Made by a program: the position numbers and the translations under genes. Under the pieces are notes generated by a model. It saw only the letters and a list, made by a program, of their open reading frames with translations, was not told where the DNA came from and ran no database searches. From JAJTFW01 sp903922455 (lineage in GTDB: Bacteria; Bacteroidota; Bacteroidia; AKYH767-A; OLB10): DNA of 57,004 bases. The first letter of the stretch is position 1, and every line of letters begins with the position of its first letter. This document shows, piece by piece, positions 24,518 through 34,500 of the stretch. The stretch lies in contig CALQEU020000023.1 of the NCBI GenBank assembly GCA_943329665.2, positions 1 through 57,004 of the forward strand, written 5' to 3'.

Positions 24518-26323
24518 CTACTCTTCTTTCTTAAAATGCTCCTGTACAATTTTAGCTTTTGCTGTTCCTATGACGGCGGTTAGTTCATCGAACTTGGCTT
24601 CTTTGATTCTCTTTACGGAGCGAAAATGTTTTAACAACAACTCCGTAGTTGCCTCCCCAATTCCTTTGATGTCGCTTAATTCTGTTTTGATAAGTCCTTT
24701 GCTTCTTTTGTTACGGTGATGGGTAATTCCAAAGCGATGCACTTCATCGCGCAGTTGTTGTATTATTTTTAACGTTTCACTTTTTTTGTCAAGATATAGC
24801 GGCAAGGAATCACCCGGGTAAAATATTTCCTCTAATTTTTTTGCAATGCCGATGATGCTGATTTTTCCACGCAGTTCCAACTTCTCTAAACTGGTTAAGG
24901 CAGCAGATAACTGCCCTTTACCACCGTCAATGACGATTAGTTGGGGATAGGGTTGGTTTTCTTCTTTCATCCGTTTGTATCGGCGATAAATCACCTCTTC
25001 CATACTCGCAAAATCATCGGGACCTACCACCGTTTTAATGTTAAAGTGTCGATAATCACTTTTGGAGGGCCTGCCATTTTTGAATACGCTCATCGCCGCT
25101 ACCGCATAATCCCCCTGAAAATTGGAATTATCGAAACATTCAATATGATACGGTTTATCCGACAAGCGCAAATCTTTTTGCATCACCGTCATGAGTCTTT
25201 CAATGCGATGCTCGGGATTCAACTTGTCGGCTTGCTCTAGTTTATCTTTCATGAAATAGCGCACATTCTTTTCTGACAGTTCGAGCAACTTTTTCTTATC
25301 CCCAATTTTTGGCACAAAGAATTGCACGCCCGGAATTTCGAGGTCGGGCTCAAAGTGAACAATCACTTCTTTGGCATCACTTTCATAACGTTGACGCAAT
25401 TCGGCAATGGCTAAACTCAACAGTTCAGCCGGCGACTCATCGAGTTTCTTTTTTAATTCTAAGGTGAAGGATTGCACGATGGCGCCACTCATGACCTTCA
25501 TGTAATTCACAAAAGCAGAATTCATCTCATCTACATAAGAGTAGACATCGATGTTGTGAATGGTAGGATGCACAATCACACTTCGCCCCTTGTACTTCTC
25601 TAAAATTTCAATTTTCTCTTTACACAATTGTGCATCTTCAAATTCATGCTTCGCCGCATGTTCTTTCATTTGATCTTCCACATGACGAATCACATTATTG
25701 ATATTTCCCTTTAAAATATCCTTGATTCCCGCAATGGATAGATCGTATTCTTCCTTCGATTGCAAACTTTCACAAGGACCTAAACAATTTCCTACATGAT
25801 ATTCTAAACACAATCGAAACTTTTTCTTTTCAATATTCTCTTTCGACAATACCAAATTGCAAGTCCGGAGCTTAAACAATTTGTTGATGAGGTCCAACAT
25901 GGTTTGGATCATCGTGACGGATGCATACGGACCATAGTACGTACTTCCATCATTAATTTTTCGACGAGAATAAAACACGCGCGGGAATTCTTCCTTCTTG
26001 ATAACAATCCAAGGATACGTTTTATCATCCTTCAGACTCACATTGTAGCGCGGTTGATATTTTTTGATTAAATTATTCTCGAGCAATAGAGCATCGTACT
26101 CTGTTTCCACAAGAATTGTTTTAATATCAACAATTTGCCGCACCATCATAGTGATGCGAGTACTGTTATGATTTTTATTAAAATAACTACTTACCCTTCG
26201 CTTTAAATTCTTGGCCTTTCCAATATACAAAATCCCCATATCCGCATTGTAAAACTGATATACACCAGGCGTATCAGGCAACGAAGAAACAATTTGTTTG
26301 ATATGGATATTATCGGTCGCCAA
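24518..26323 (-). CDS. uvrC: Excinuclease ABC subunit C
   Basis: 601 residues. The GIY-YIG nuclease domain (VYQFYNADMGILYIGKAKNL at about 21-40) is followed by the UvrB-binding UVR motif, the RNase-H-like endonuclease half (IECFDNSNFQGDYAVAAMSV, LIVIDGGKGQLSAAL) and the C-terminal helix-hairpin-helix pair (SDIKGIGEATTELLLKHF). It makes both incisions in nucleotide-excision repair. The start is TTG at 26321-26323: the codon immediately before it is the stop of the GT4 gene, in the same frame, so the protein cannot begin earlier. It is the last gene of the GT2-GT4-uvrC run. Confidence 0.95.
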   Translation of the reverse strand: MATDNIHIKQIVSSLPDTPGVYQFYNADMGILYIGKAKNLKRRVSSYFNKNHNSTRITMMVRQIVDIKTILVETEYDALLLENNLIKKYQPRYNVSLKDDKTYPWIVIKKEEFPRVFYSRRKINDGSTYYGPYASVTMIQTMLDLINKLFKLRTCNLVLSKENIEKKKFRLCLEYHVGNCLGPCESLQSKEEYDLSIAGIKDILKGNINNVIRHVEDQMKEHAAKHEFEDAQLCKEKIEILEKYKGRSVIVHPTIHNIDVYSYVDEMNSAFVNYMKVMSGAIVQSFTLELKKKLDESPAELLSLAIAELRQRYESDAKEVIVHFEPDLEIPGVQFFVPKIGDKKKLLELSEKNVRYFMKDKLEQADKLNPEHRIERLMTVMQKDLRLSDKPYHIECFDNSNFQGDYAVAAMSVFKNGRPSKSDYRHFNIKTVVGPDDFASMEEVIYRRYKRMKEENQPYPQLIVIDGGKGQLSAALTSLEKLELRGKISIIGIAKKLEEIFYPGDSLPLYLDKKSETLKIIQQLRDEVHRFGITHHRNKRSKGLIKTELSDIKGIGEATTELLLKHFRSVKRIKEAKFDELTAVIGTAKAKIVQEHFKKEE

Positions 26324-27418
26324 TTATCGATTCAAGATTTCTTGATAGATCTGAAATGTTTTCTTTGCGGTAGCTTGAAATGAAAAATCTTGAACTTTTA
26401 TTTTTGCGTTATGAATTAACGTTGCTTTGAATTCGTGATCCATAAGAATTCTTTTCACGGCTGTTTTCAATCCATCAACATCACCGATTTCACAAAGCAA
26501 TCCAGTCACTTCATCGCTCACCAACTCGGGAATTCCGCCCGCACGCGTAGCCACCACCGGAACACCACCTGCAAACGCTTCCAGCACAATGGTGCCTAAG
26601 CCTTCGGTGCGCGAAGTAATTAAAAATACATCCAGTGATTTCATCACCTGCGGAACATCGTTTCTAAAACCGAGTAGATGAATATGGGAAGCTAAATTAT
26701 GTTGAGCAATAAAATTTTTAATAAAGACTTCTTCCGCTCCTTTTCCGGCAATGATAAAATGAACGTGCGGGTTCTCTCCAATCACTTTTTGTGCCGTCTT
26801 TAAAAAGGTGGGAAAATCTTTATGATCGGCCAGCGCGCTGAGGTTGCCCACGAAGAGCGCATCTTCCGGTAAGTTTAATTCTTTTTTTAATATATTTTCC
26901 GTCAGGTTAAAGTCATACTGTGCCGTGTTGATACCGGAATGCACTACACACAATTTTTCTGCATCGACAATAGCGGGCTTCGTAATTTGCAGAATCATTT
27001 CGGAAACACAAACTATTTTTTTAATAGAAGCATGATTGTATTTCCATCTCGAAAATAAATTAGATGAAACCGCAAAGTCAACTCGTCGACTCACGACAAT
27101 GGGTGATTTATTTCCAAATACGGCAGCCGACAAAACTGCGGCACTATGCGCATGAGAATCGTGTGTGTGAATTATATCAAACTTTTGATCCTTACAAACT
27201 TTTGCAAGTTTCTTTGCCAGACTTAAATCCAACACGCCACGAGATTTAAAATTAATTACGGAAATTCCATCTTCCAGCATACGCACTGAGAGAGCCGAAT
27301 GGAGAGGAGTCATTACATTCACCTCCACCTTCATCTCCTTCAATGCAAGAGCAAGATAAGCAGCTTGTTGCTCACCACCTCGCCAGCTCATGGGTGTGGA
27401 GACATGCAACACCTTCAT
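26324..27418 (-). CDS. GT4-family glycosyltransferase
   Basis: 364 residues with a GT-B fold. The N-terminal HVSTPMSWRGGEQQAAYLAL loop and IIHTHDSHAH, the donor-domain VGNLSALADHKDFPTFL, and the retaining EGLGTIVLEAFAGGVPVVAT motif (E-x7-E, about 276-284) place it in GT4. The sugar donor and acceptor are unknown; cell-surface polysaccharide or LPS core is likely given the neighbouring GT2. Its ATG overlaps the GT2 stop by 4 nt, and its own stop abuts the uvrC TTG in frame. Confidence 0.88.
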   Translation of the reverse strand: MKVLHVSTPMSWRGGEQQAAYLALALKEMKVEVNVMTPLHSALSVRMLEDGISVINFKSRGVLDLSLAKKLAKVCKDQKFDIIHTHDSHAHSAAVLSAAVFGNKSPIVVSRRVDFAVSSNLFSRWKYNHASIKKIVCVSEMILQITKPAIVDAEKLCVVHSGINTAQYDFNLTENILKKELNLPEDALFVGNLSALADHKDFPTFLKTAQKVIGENPHVHFIIAGKGAEEVFIKNFIAQHNLASHIHLLGFRNDVPQVMKSLDVFLITSRTEGLGTIVLEAFAGGVPVVATRAGGIPELVSDEVTGLLCEIGDVDGLKTAVKRILMDHEFKATLIHNAKIKVQDFSFQATAKKTFQIYQEILNR

Positions 27419-28173
27419 ATTGTTTTTCCTTTTTGAAAATAATACAAGCGCAAATATTTTAGAAAAACGGCATGTGCACTATTTTTTGCAATAATAAATC
27501 CGGTAAGTCCATCTCGAAAACCCGACCTCACAATATAATTTTTAAGAAAACGTGCCATGGGTTTATAAATAATTTTTGCAATACTGGAACTCATTCCTTT
27601 CTCGTACATGGCTTTGGCACCGATGGTACTGAAACGATCAATTTGCTTGATATGATCTGAAATGGTGTTGTAGGAATAATGCAAAAGATCTCCTTGTAAT
27701 GATGCAGGTTTACCTTCAAACAAATCAAAATGATCGTGCGGGTTCACTCCGCCCCATTTGCCTTTTCCTTTTTGAAAAAGTCGCAATTTACGATCCGGAT
27801 ACCAGCCACTGTACTTCACCCAATGTCCGCAAAAGTTGGTAAGGCGATTCATCAAATAACCCGTAGAAGAAGTATTCGCCAATGCTTTCAGAATACTTGA
27901 CTTCAACTCGGGCGAAAGCGCTTCATCGGCATCTAAAGAGAGAATCCATTCAGAAGAAGCTTGGCTCATCGCGAAATTCTTTTGCTCAATATATCCCAAA
28001 AAATCTTGATGAATCACTTTTACATTTCTGGTTCTGCAGATATCGATGGTATGATCTGTGGATCCGGAATCCACCACGATAATTTCATCTGCAATCTCTT
28101 CCACACTTTGCAAGCAGCGAAGGATATTAAGTTCTTCATTGAAGGTGATGATGACAACGGATAAAGTAGGCAT
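27415..28173 (-). CDS. GT2-family glycosyltransferase (WaaE/KdtX-like)
   Basis: 252 residues of GT-A type. LSVVIITFNEELNILRCLQS at the start, VVDSGSTDHTIDI (34-46) and the metal-binding LSLDADEALSPEL are GT2 hallmarks. The C-terminal half (CGHWVKYSGWYPDRKLRLFQ, WGGVNPHDHFDL) is that of the lipopolysaccharide-core GT2 subgroup. It probably adds a sugar to LPS or an exopolysaccharide on the cytoplasmic side. It is co-transcribed with the GT4. Confidence 0.85.
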   Translation of the reverse strand: MPTLSVVIITFNEELNILRCLQSVEEIADEIIVVDSGSTDHTIDICRTRNVKVIHQDFLGYIEQKNFAMSQASSEWILSLDADEALSPELKSSILKALANTSSTGYLMNRLTNFCGHWVKYSGWYPDRKLRLFQKGKGKWGGVNPHDHFDLFEGKPASLQGDLLHYSYNTISDHIKQIDRFSTIGAKAMYEKGMSSSIAKIIYKPMARFLKNYIVRSGFRDGLTGFIIAKNSAHAVFLKYLRLYYFQKGKTI

Positions 28174-28269
28174 AGCGCGAATAGATTACAAAGTAACATC
28201 TTTTTTGGCAAACCTATTACAAATAAATCCTTTGAAACCGCCTTCAATGTTAGGCCGACCCAATTCTCC

Positions 28270-28661
28270 TCACTCCATTACCAATTTCCGTGTACTGATG
28301 GCTTCTTTTTGACTTGAGATGGTATAAAAATAAAAACCCGCTGGAGTGTTGTTTCGATGCAGGGTAAATGGCCAAGATATATTTTGTTCAACTTTTAGCA
28401 GTATACTCCGACTATCATACCAACGCAGGGTATTATTTTTAACACTGGTAAATTTATATCTGAAAAAGTAATTTGCGTTGTTTGCTTCATGGGATTGGGG
28501 TAACAATAACTTTTTAACAATTAATTTCCTACTTCAAATAATTCAGTCGTAACCGACCCCAATGAATCTGTTTTTACGACGTATAAATTTTGAACACCAA
28601 AAGAATCAATTAATAGGAAATAAAGTGATGAAATGACTGAGTTAGTGTTTTCCTTCCTCAT
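28270..28661 (-). pseudogene. Frameshifted C-terminal relic of a T9SS-secreted protein
   Basis: On the minus strand one frame gives LYVVKTDSLGSVTT and, after a TAA, CYPNPMKQTTQITFS, the usual beginning of a type A T9SS domain. A second frame continues with LRWYDSRSILLKVEQ and ends PAGFYFYTISSQKEAISTRK followed by LVME and the stop, the usual end. So the last ~130 codons of a KTDSxG-repeat protein like that at 35516-36922 survive with one stop and one frameshift. The upstream body of the gene is absent. It occupies most of a 600-bp gap. Confidence 0.75.
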
Positions 28662-28782
28662 TAAAAAATTTGTACAACTATCGGTAGTATTCGTTAAATT
28701 ATTACGATTTTCACATATTTACAAAATCATCATGTTTAACGAATATCAATATAAATATTCTACTGCTTAAAAAAATATAAGG

Positions 28783-29292
28783 CTAATAATTCAACGCATA
28801 CAACAACAGCTCTTCCTTCGTTGTCTCGTAAATAAATTTCTTTTCGAAGCTCAAACCCAATTTTTCAAGTAAACGAACAGAAGCCGTATTTGCTTCTAAG
28901 GTGATGCCAAGTATTCTCTTAAGATGAAATTCTGTTTTACAATAGTCCAATACGGCACTCGCCGCCTCATATCCATATCCTTTTCCTTCGTATTCAGGAA
29001 GAAAAGCAAAGCCAATATCTGGACTTTCAAAATCTGCACGCTTGATAAGGCCGCACATCCCAATAGGTGTATTGGATTCTCTTAATCCCACCCAATACAA
29101 TCCAAAACCATTGTCGTCGTAACTTTTTAACGGACCTTTTTTTAAATACGATTTTGCGTCATCCAAATTCTTCACACCACGATCGCCAATAAATTTCAAC
29201 CAAGTAGGTGTATTCACCGTCTCCAATATAAATGGTGAGTCATAAACAGATAACTCGCGAATAATTAATCTTTCAGTAATGGTGATGACCAT
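28783..29292 (-). CDS. GNAT-family N-acetyltransferase (RimJ/RimL-like)
   Basis: 169 residues. TERLIIRELSVYDSPFILE at the start is typical of the RimJ/RimL subgroup. The acetyl-CoA pyrophosphate loop is LPEYEGKGYGYEAASAVLDY (Q/RxxGxG/A type), and ITLEANTASVRLLEKLGLSF is motif B. It transfers an acetyl group to an amine, possibly a ribosomal protein N-terminus or a small molecule; the substrate is unknown. A perfect -7 box ends 4 nt before the ATG. Single-gene unit. Confidence 0.85.
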   Translation of the reverse strand: MVITITERLIIRELSVYDSPFILETVNTPTWLKFIGDRGVKNLDDAKSYLKKGPLKSYDDNGFGLYWVGLRESNTPIGMCGLIKRADFESPDIGFAFLPEYEGKGYGYEAASAVLDYCKTEFHLKRILGITLEANTASVRLLEKLGLSFEKKFIYETTKEELLLYALNY

Positions 29293-29296
29293 GCTA

Positions 29297-29304
29297 CAAA
29301 CTTA
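29297..29304 (-). promoter_or_regulatory. -7 box for the GNAT gene
   Basis: TAAGTTTG on the minus strand, perfect TAnnTTTG, ending 4 nt before the ATG at 29292. It implies a leaderless or near-leaderless mRNA. Confidence 0.6.
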
Positions 29305-29328
29305 ATAAATCAAAATGAACCTACGCGT

Positions 29329-30054
29329 CTAAACGGCACTCAATAATTTTTGATAAAGAGGTAATGCGGCTTCATAAAGCGGCTTAAAACGATCCTCCAA
29401 TACCAAGTCCTTATCAACATAAGGCTGAAAACCGCTACTGGCGTGTACGTTTTTGTACCAATACTTTGCCCATACACCATCTTCCGGTCGAGCACCCATT
29501 TCCCACCTTAACATTTCAGTATAAAATGGAATGCCAATATTATCACATAATTTCCGTAATTCTTTTTCTGGATTTTTTAGGATGGTATTCGAGTCGATGA
29601 CTAAAACATCGGCACCCATCTCCACCAACAAATTAAGCAGATGAACTTGTGCTTCAAATCCAATATCGATCATACTTGGATTTTCAATTTCTTTAGCGAA
29701 GGAGGGAATAACTTCAGCGGGATCTCTAGTCAATATCACATTGCATACCGAGCGCATAAATGTTGTATCGAGATTTAACAAATGATGGCACATGTTTTTG
29801 AAAAAGACGACTTCTTTTGAATGGTTTCCCATCATCATTTGAATCACCTTCTCTCCATTGGTTTCCATAGAAGCTAACACTTCATCAGCTCCTGGGTGAT
29901 ACGCTTTAGCCTCTGTATTTTTTAGATAATGTGCGTATAAAGGCTCATCGAAAACGAGGGTATCGGGACGTTGCCCAAAGGAATACATCAAGGCCGTGGA
30001 AATATTTCGGGGGCCCGACCACAAACAAATTCTTTTGCAATTAATGCTCGACAT
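29329..30054 (-). CDS. Sulfotransferase-family protein
   Basis: 241 residues. The PAPS-binding 5'-phosphosulfate loop is LWSGPRNISTALMYSF (11-26) and the 3'-phosphate motif is NVILTRDPAEVIPSFAKEI. Both are recognisable for the P-loop sulfotransferase superfamily, in a branch that is found fused or adjacent to class IV aminotransferases. The substrate is unknown. Here the aminotransferase gene lies 4 nt upstream, so the two are co-translated; an amino or hydroxy acid product of the aminotransferase is a reasonable but unproven acceptor. Alternatively it may act as a kinase-like P-loop enzyme. Confidence 0.75.
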   Translation of the reverse strand: MSSINCKRICLWSGPRNISTALMYSFGQRPDTLVFDEPLYAHYLKNTEAKAYHPGADEVLASMETNGEKVIQMMMGNHSKEVVFFKNMCHHLLNLDTTFMRSVCNVILTRDPAEVIPSFAKEIENPSMIDIGFEAQVHLLNLLVEMGADVLVIDSNTILKNPEKELRKLCDNIGIPFYTEMLRWEMGARPEDGVWAKYWYKNVHASSGFQPYVDKDLVLEDRFKPLYEAALPLYQKLLSAV

Positions 30055-30058
30055 ATAA

Positions 30059-30985
30059 TTATTTATCCTTTGCGTTATTCACTTCTTCCTTCACTAGCTC
30101 TGCGTACCATTCGCTTAATTGTGCGGTCATACTACCAGGTTTCCCATTACCGATTAGACGTCCATCAATTTTCACAACGGGAGTAAGTCCGCCAAAAGTG
30201 CCTGTAGCAAAGGCTTCATCAGCGCTGTACACATCGAATAAAGAAAAATCTTTTTGATGACAAGCAACACCCTGCTTTTCGCAAATGCGAATTATGTTCG
30301 CTCTGGTAATTCCATTCATGCAATATTTACCGGTGGAGGTCCACACTTCGTTTCCGCGCACTATAAAAAAGTTGGTGGCGTTACACGTGGATACAAAACC
30401 ATTAATATCTAACATTAGCGCTTCATCAGCTCCTGCTGCGAGTGCTTGAATAAGTGCCTGCACTTCGTGAAGTTTGCTATGACAATTTAGACGAGGATCC
30501 AGATAATCGGGAGAGCCTCTGCGTATCGTACTTGTAAATAAAGTAATTCCTTTTTGAGCAACTTCCTTTGATGCTGTTTTGTGTTCGGCGATAATAACAA
30601 TATTGGGGCCGCTGATGGTAAGTCGGGGATCCTGCGAAGGTGTTTTCTTAAAACCGCGTGTAATCATTACCCGCACGTGCACTTTATCGGTCATCTGATT
30701 TGCATCGAGCGTGCGTTGAATTTTTGCTTTCAACTCTGACTTCGTCATTTTCAAATCCAGTCCAATGCTTGCAGCTGCGCTCCATAAACGATCGAGATGT
30801 TGGTCTAAAAAAACCAATACCCCATCGTATAATCGAATCGCTTCCCAAATACCATCTCCCACTAAATAGCCACTATCGAATACAGAAATTTTAGCTTCTG
30901 CACGCGGAAACAATTCATCGTTGATGGATATTAAAATAGAATCATTACGCGAATCGTGTTCTGCGGTATGGGTACCTGTTAGCAT
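30059..30985 (-). CDS. Class IV (BCAT/DAAT-like) aminotransferase
   Basis: 308 residues of PLP fold type IV. ISVFDSGYLVGDGIWEAIRL (33-52), HLDRLWSAAASIGLD (63-77) and ALMLDINGFVSTCNATNFF (189-207) are hallmark segments, the last with the phosphate/glutamate region. Around the usual catalytic lysine the sequence reads DPRLNCHSKLHEV (163-175). By spacing to the downstream ALML segment, the canonical Lys position appears to be Asn167, with K171 nearby. So either K171 serves or the protein is noncanonical. It sits between rpiB (9-nt gap) and the sulfotransferase (4-nt gap) in one operon. Confidence 0.82.
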   Translation of the reverse strand: MLTGTHTAEHDSRNDSILISINDELFPRAEAKISVFDSGYLVGDGIWEAIRLYDGVLVFLDQHLDRLWSAAASIGLDLKMTKSELKAKIQRTLDANQMTDKVHVRVMITRGFKKTPSQDPRLTISGPNIVIIAEHKTASKEVAQKGITLFTSTIRRGSPDYLDPRLNCHSKLHEVQALIQALAAGADEALMLDINGFVSTCNATNFFIVRGNEVWTSTGKYCMNGITRANIIRICEKQGVACHQKDFSLFDVYSADEAFATGTFGGLTPVVKIDGRLIGNGKPGSMTAQLSEWYAELVKEEVNNAKDK

Positions 30986-30994
30986 ATAACTATT

Positions 30995-31447
30995 TTAGCA
31001 AGAAATTTTTTCGACACGCAATTGATGACGCCCACCTTCAAATGGGACGGCCACAAACGCCTCCACCATTTCTCGCGCTACATCATCACTCACAAATCGA
31101 GCGGGGATACACAAGATATTTGCGTTATTATGTTGACGTGCTAAGGAAGCGATTTCTGGTGTCCAACACAGGGCGGCACGAATACCTGCATGCTTATTTG
31201 CCGTCATACAAACACCGTTTGCACTTCCGCAAAGAAGAATTCCACGACCATCCGCCTCAGCCTCCACAGCCGATGCAACGGTGTGTGCATAGTCAGGGTA
31301 ATCGGTACTCGCAGAACTGTTCGTACCATGATCGGTACAACTATGTCCTAGTGAAATTAAAAATTCCTTCACTACTTCTTTCATGTCATATCCGGCATGA
31401 TCGGAACCGATGTGGAAGTGGAGCTTGTTTCTTTTATGATCTTTCAT
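30995..31447 (-). CDS. rpiB: Ribose-5-phosphate isomerase B
   Basis: 150 residues of the RpiB/LacAB fold. IGSDHAGYDMKEVVKEFL (13-30), TDYPDYAHTVASAV, the active-site loop LLCGSANGVCMTANKHAGIR and ARQHNNANILCIPAR match the family. The loop has the catalytic-Cys region CGSANG where many members show CGTGxG or CGSGxG. It interconverts ribose-5-P and ribulose-5-P. It is first gene of the rpiB-aminotransferase-sulfotransferase operon, and its ATG lies 23 nt from the end of the severed T9SS tail upstream. Confidence 0.92.
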   Translation of the reverse strand: MKDHKRNKLHFHIGSDHAGYDMKEVVKEFLISLGHSCTDHGTNSSASTDYPDYAHTVASAVEAEADGRGILLCGSANGVCMTANKHAGIRAALCWTPEIASLARQHNNANILCIPARFVSDDVAREMVEAFVAVPFEGGRHQLRVEKISC

Positions 31448-31469
31448 TTATTATCTCAATTATTTAAGG

Positions 31470-31562
31470 TTATTTCTTCACCACAATTTTCCCGTTAGAT
31501 ATGTTCTTGTTGCCTAAGACTATTGAATAATAGTACATTCCACTTAATACATTGCTGGTATC
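31470..31562 (-). pseudogene. Severed C-terminal 30 codons of the preceding T9SS protein
   Basis: Directly after the TGA at 31563-31565 the same frame continues DTSNVLSGMYYYSIVLGNKN then ISNGKIVVKK and a TAA at 31470-31472. SGMYYYSI and GKIVVKK are the standard closing strands of a type A T9SS sorting domain. This shows that the stop is premature and not the natural gene end. Confidence 0.85.
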
Positions 31563-34500
31563 TCAATAAAGTTGGTCTGTAGATTCATCCAGGTTAAATC
31601 TTATTTCTTCTCTACCTGTAATATCACTAATTACCAGAATCGCTGGAGCATTCACCGACGATATTTTATAAATAATCGATGTATAACTTGATGCAGGATT
31701 TGGAGTAACGAATACAGAAGCATCTATTTTATCAGCTTCAAAGTTTAAAGAAGTTGGTGCATTTGAATTCATCATTCTACTCCCTTCGCTAAGTGAATAG
31801 TCCTCTTCTGTGCAGATACCGTAATAAAAGCAAAGTGCATTTAACGCTTGACTTTTTGCAATATTCATATCTCCTTTTGAGAAGCTGATGAGTGATGCAA
31901 GTTGTGCGCTATCTAAGTTTTGTAAACTAGAATTACTTTCGCGCAATGACTTTCTAAAAAAATAAAAATTAGTATAATCATTATATTCTTGCGTTTGATC
32001 CTCACTCAAAGAAAAGTTGTCAGGAATTTGCGACAATTGAATTTCTGCATTTAAAAAATCTCCTGCTATGATATAGTTTTCGATTAAGTCGTATTTTGCA
32101 GAGAGCGTTTGAATGCGATTTAACCAATAATTCATCTGTGCCAAATAATTTGTCGTATCACCTTGACTTACACTATCCACATTCATTTTCTTCTGAAGGT
32201 CTTCAAGGACTTTATCAGAAACAGTTGACATATCAACGCTAAAGTTTGCAAGCATGTTTTCCATTGCTGTTCTGGCAGTGCCATCATCCCAAGAAGCTAC
32301 AATTAAATTAATCATATACTGCGGAAGTGGGCTTGGAATTTCATATTGTAAAAAATCCAAGAAACCGGTTCTACGGGTGGCATCGGGATTTGCCAAGCAA
32401 ATCATTAATAACATAGCAGGAGGCAAAACACCTCCTCTGGCTGCTTCCATTAATACGTCCTGAGAAAGATAAGGAGACCTTGCTAAAAGTTCATCTCGCA
32501 AGGTATTGGCATCATCAGACCATTCTTGTTGCATTTGGTTGAGAAGGATATTAGTACTTCCACCGTCCATAAGTTGATTGTAGGAATAAAGCAAATTCAA
32601 ATATCCCGTTTCTGCAGAATCATACATTGCTGAAAACTGAGCGACTTCTACTGTACTTAATAACCTAGCTATATCACAAGGTGGTGGACAAATATGCGAA
32701 GGACAAGAATTAGTACTTGCAGTTGAAATAAGATTTACCAAAGGGGCATTGAAATAAGTTGGGGGTATCGACTGCCAATAATAGTTAATCGGATTTGATG
32801 TTGTGTTATTGAAATCGGAAAATAATGGACCTGACAATGAAAAACTATTTTGTGCAGGATAAGTGGGATTTCCTTGAGATGTAGCAATTCCAACATTTGA
32901 ACCACCTTTATTAGAAATATAAAAATCATAATTATCATTTGAAGCATTCACATTGCATAAATATTGAAGTCCTATAGCATTGGAAAATGAATTATTTCTA
33001 TTTACTCCCTGCGAAACATTGCCATAATTAATATTGGTATAAGTATTTTTATAAATCTGATTCGGAGCAGAACCAGAGCTACTTGTAATAATACCCCAAT
33101 TTGAGACCGATGGTATTGCCTGACCAGAAAGCACAAAATCATTTTCCTCAATAATATACCCACTGCATGCCACTATACTTACACCTACCTGTATGGTTGC
33201 TCCTGTTTTCATATTGCCTCCTATGTCAAAGTTATTTTTTTGCAGTGTAATTCTATTAATACCGCTTGCGGAAATACCAGTTTGATTGTCGATAAATGAA
33301 GAGTGATAAACACTAAAAGTAGTTGTGCCTGTAGTTCTTTTTGCATCAATACCACGATAAAGATTTTCAAAAGTATTGCGTGTAACCACAAAATTTGAAT
33401 TTAATGATTTAATGCCTTTGCTTTGCAAATCAAACATACCTTGTGCTCCGTCATGTAAAAACAAACAATCCGTAAAACGAATTCCATTACATCCTTCTAC
33501 AATTACGTGTTCGGGAGCTGCAGAAAATGGATATTGAGAAAAGGAATTAGTAAATTTTGCGAAAGTGAATGTACTTTTATTGGCGCGTTTTATCCCTCCA
33601 AAACTATTTTCATAAGGTTTAAACTCGACGTCAACTTTACAATTTCTAAACTCACCATAACTCGAAACTTGAATAATTCCACCGGAGCTTATTATTGTAA
33701 CTGGGATTGGAAAAATAGGTTTCCATGCTCTTGCTCCCCAGTTGGCATTTTCAATTCGGGAAGAATTTTTCACCACAAGTTTTCCTTGTTTAAAAAGAGC
33801 TGGAGCTGGCGGAGGAATTTGACTTAAACTGGATGCGCCCCAAACTTCCACTCCTTGCCAAGAATAATTTATTTGACAATTTTCGGTTAAAGAGTTGGAT
33901 GTAAAAATGGTGGGTGTTCCGCTTAGTTCATCTAAAATCAACGTGCTTCCTTCTTCAATAATTACTTTCGCTTCCGGGCTAAATTTGAAAGTCATTCCTT
34001 TAATAGTTACTGTGGAGTTTTGCTTGATGCGTAGTTCATGAATGATATGAATTGGGATGGTAGCGTTATTGACAGGGTTTGAGCCGTAGATCCAAGTGGC
34101 GGATTGACCACTACCTCCACTTAAAGGAAAGGTAAGCGTATTATATGTTACAACAGGAGCAACTGCAGCTGGTGTAATTAAACTGTAATCTTGTCCGTCT
34201 ATTTGATCGGGAAGGGTGTATAACGAACTACTGGGATTGGGACTTGCTACATAAGCAGCTTTCGGTGGGTTGGATATGAGAAATGAATTTCCAGCAAACA
34301 TTAGAGGAAATCCGATTGATGGGTTAAATGCACCAATATTGATAGGAAGATTATTACCAGAACTTACATACATAAATCCATTCATACTATGTGCCAACTC
34401 GATTTGCGAAAGACCATAGGTTGATGTCAATGTACCGTTAGAGCCCGCCACCCAAACAGGAGCATTAATAAACGGAATACTAATATTATTGTAGTAAATA

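Noticed and set aside
31042..31467. 141-residue plus-strand frame
   Set aside because: Antisense shadow of rpiB; composition rich in His/Arg/Tyr with no motif.
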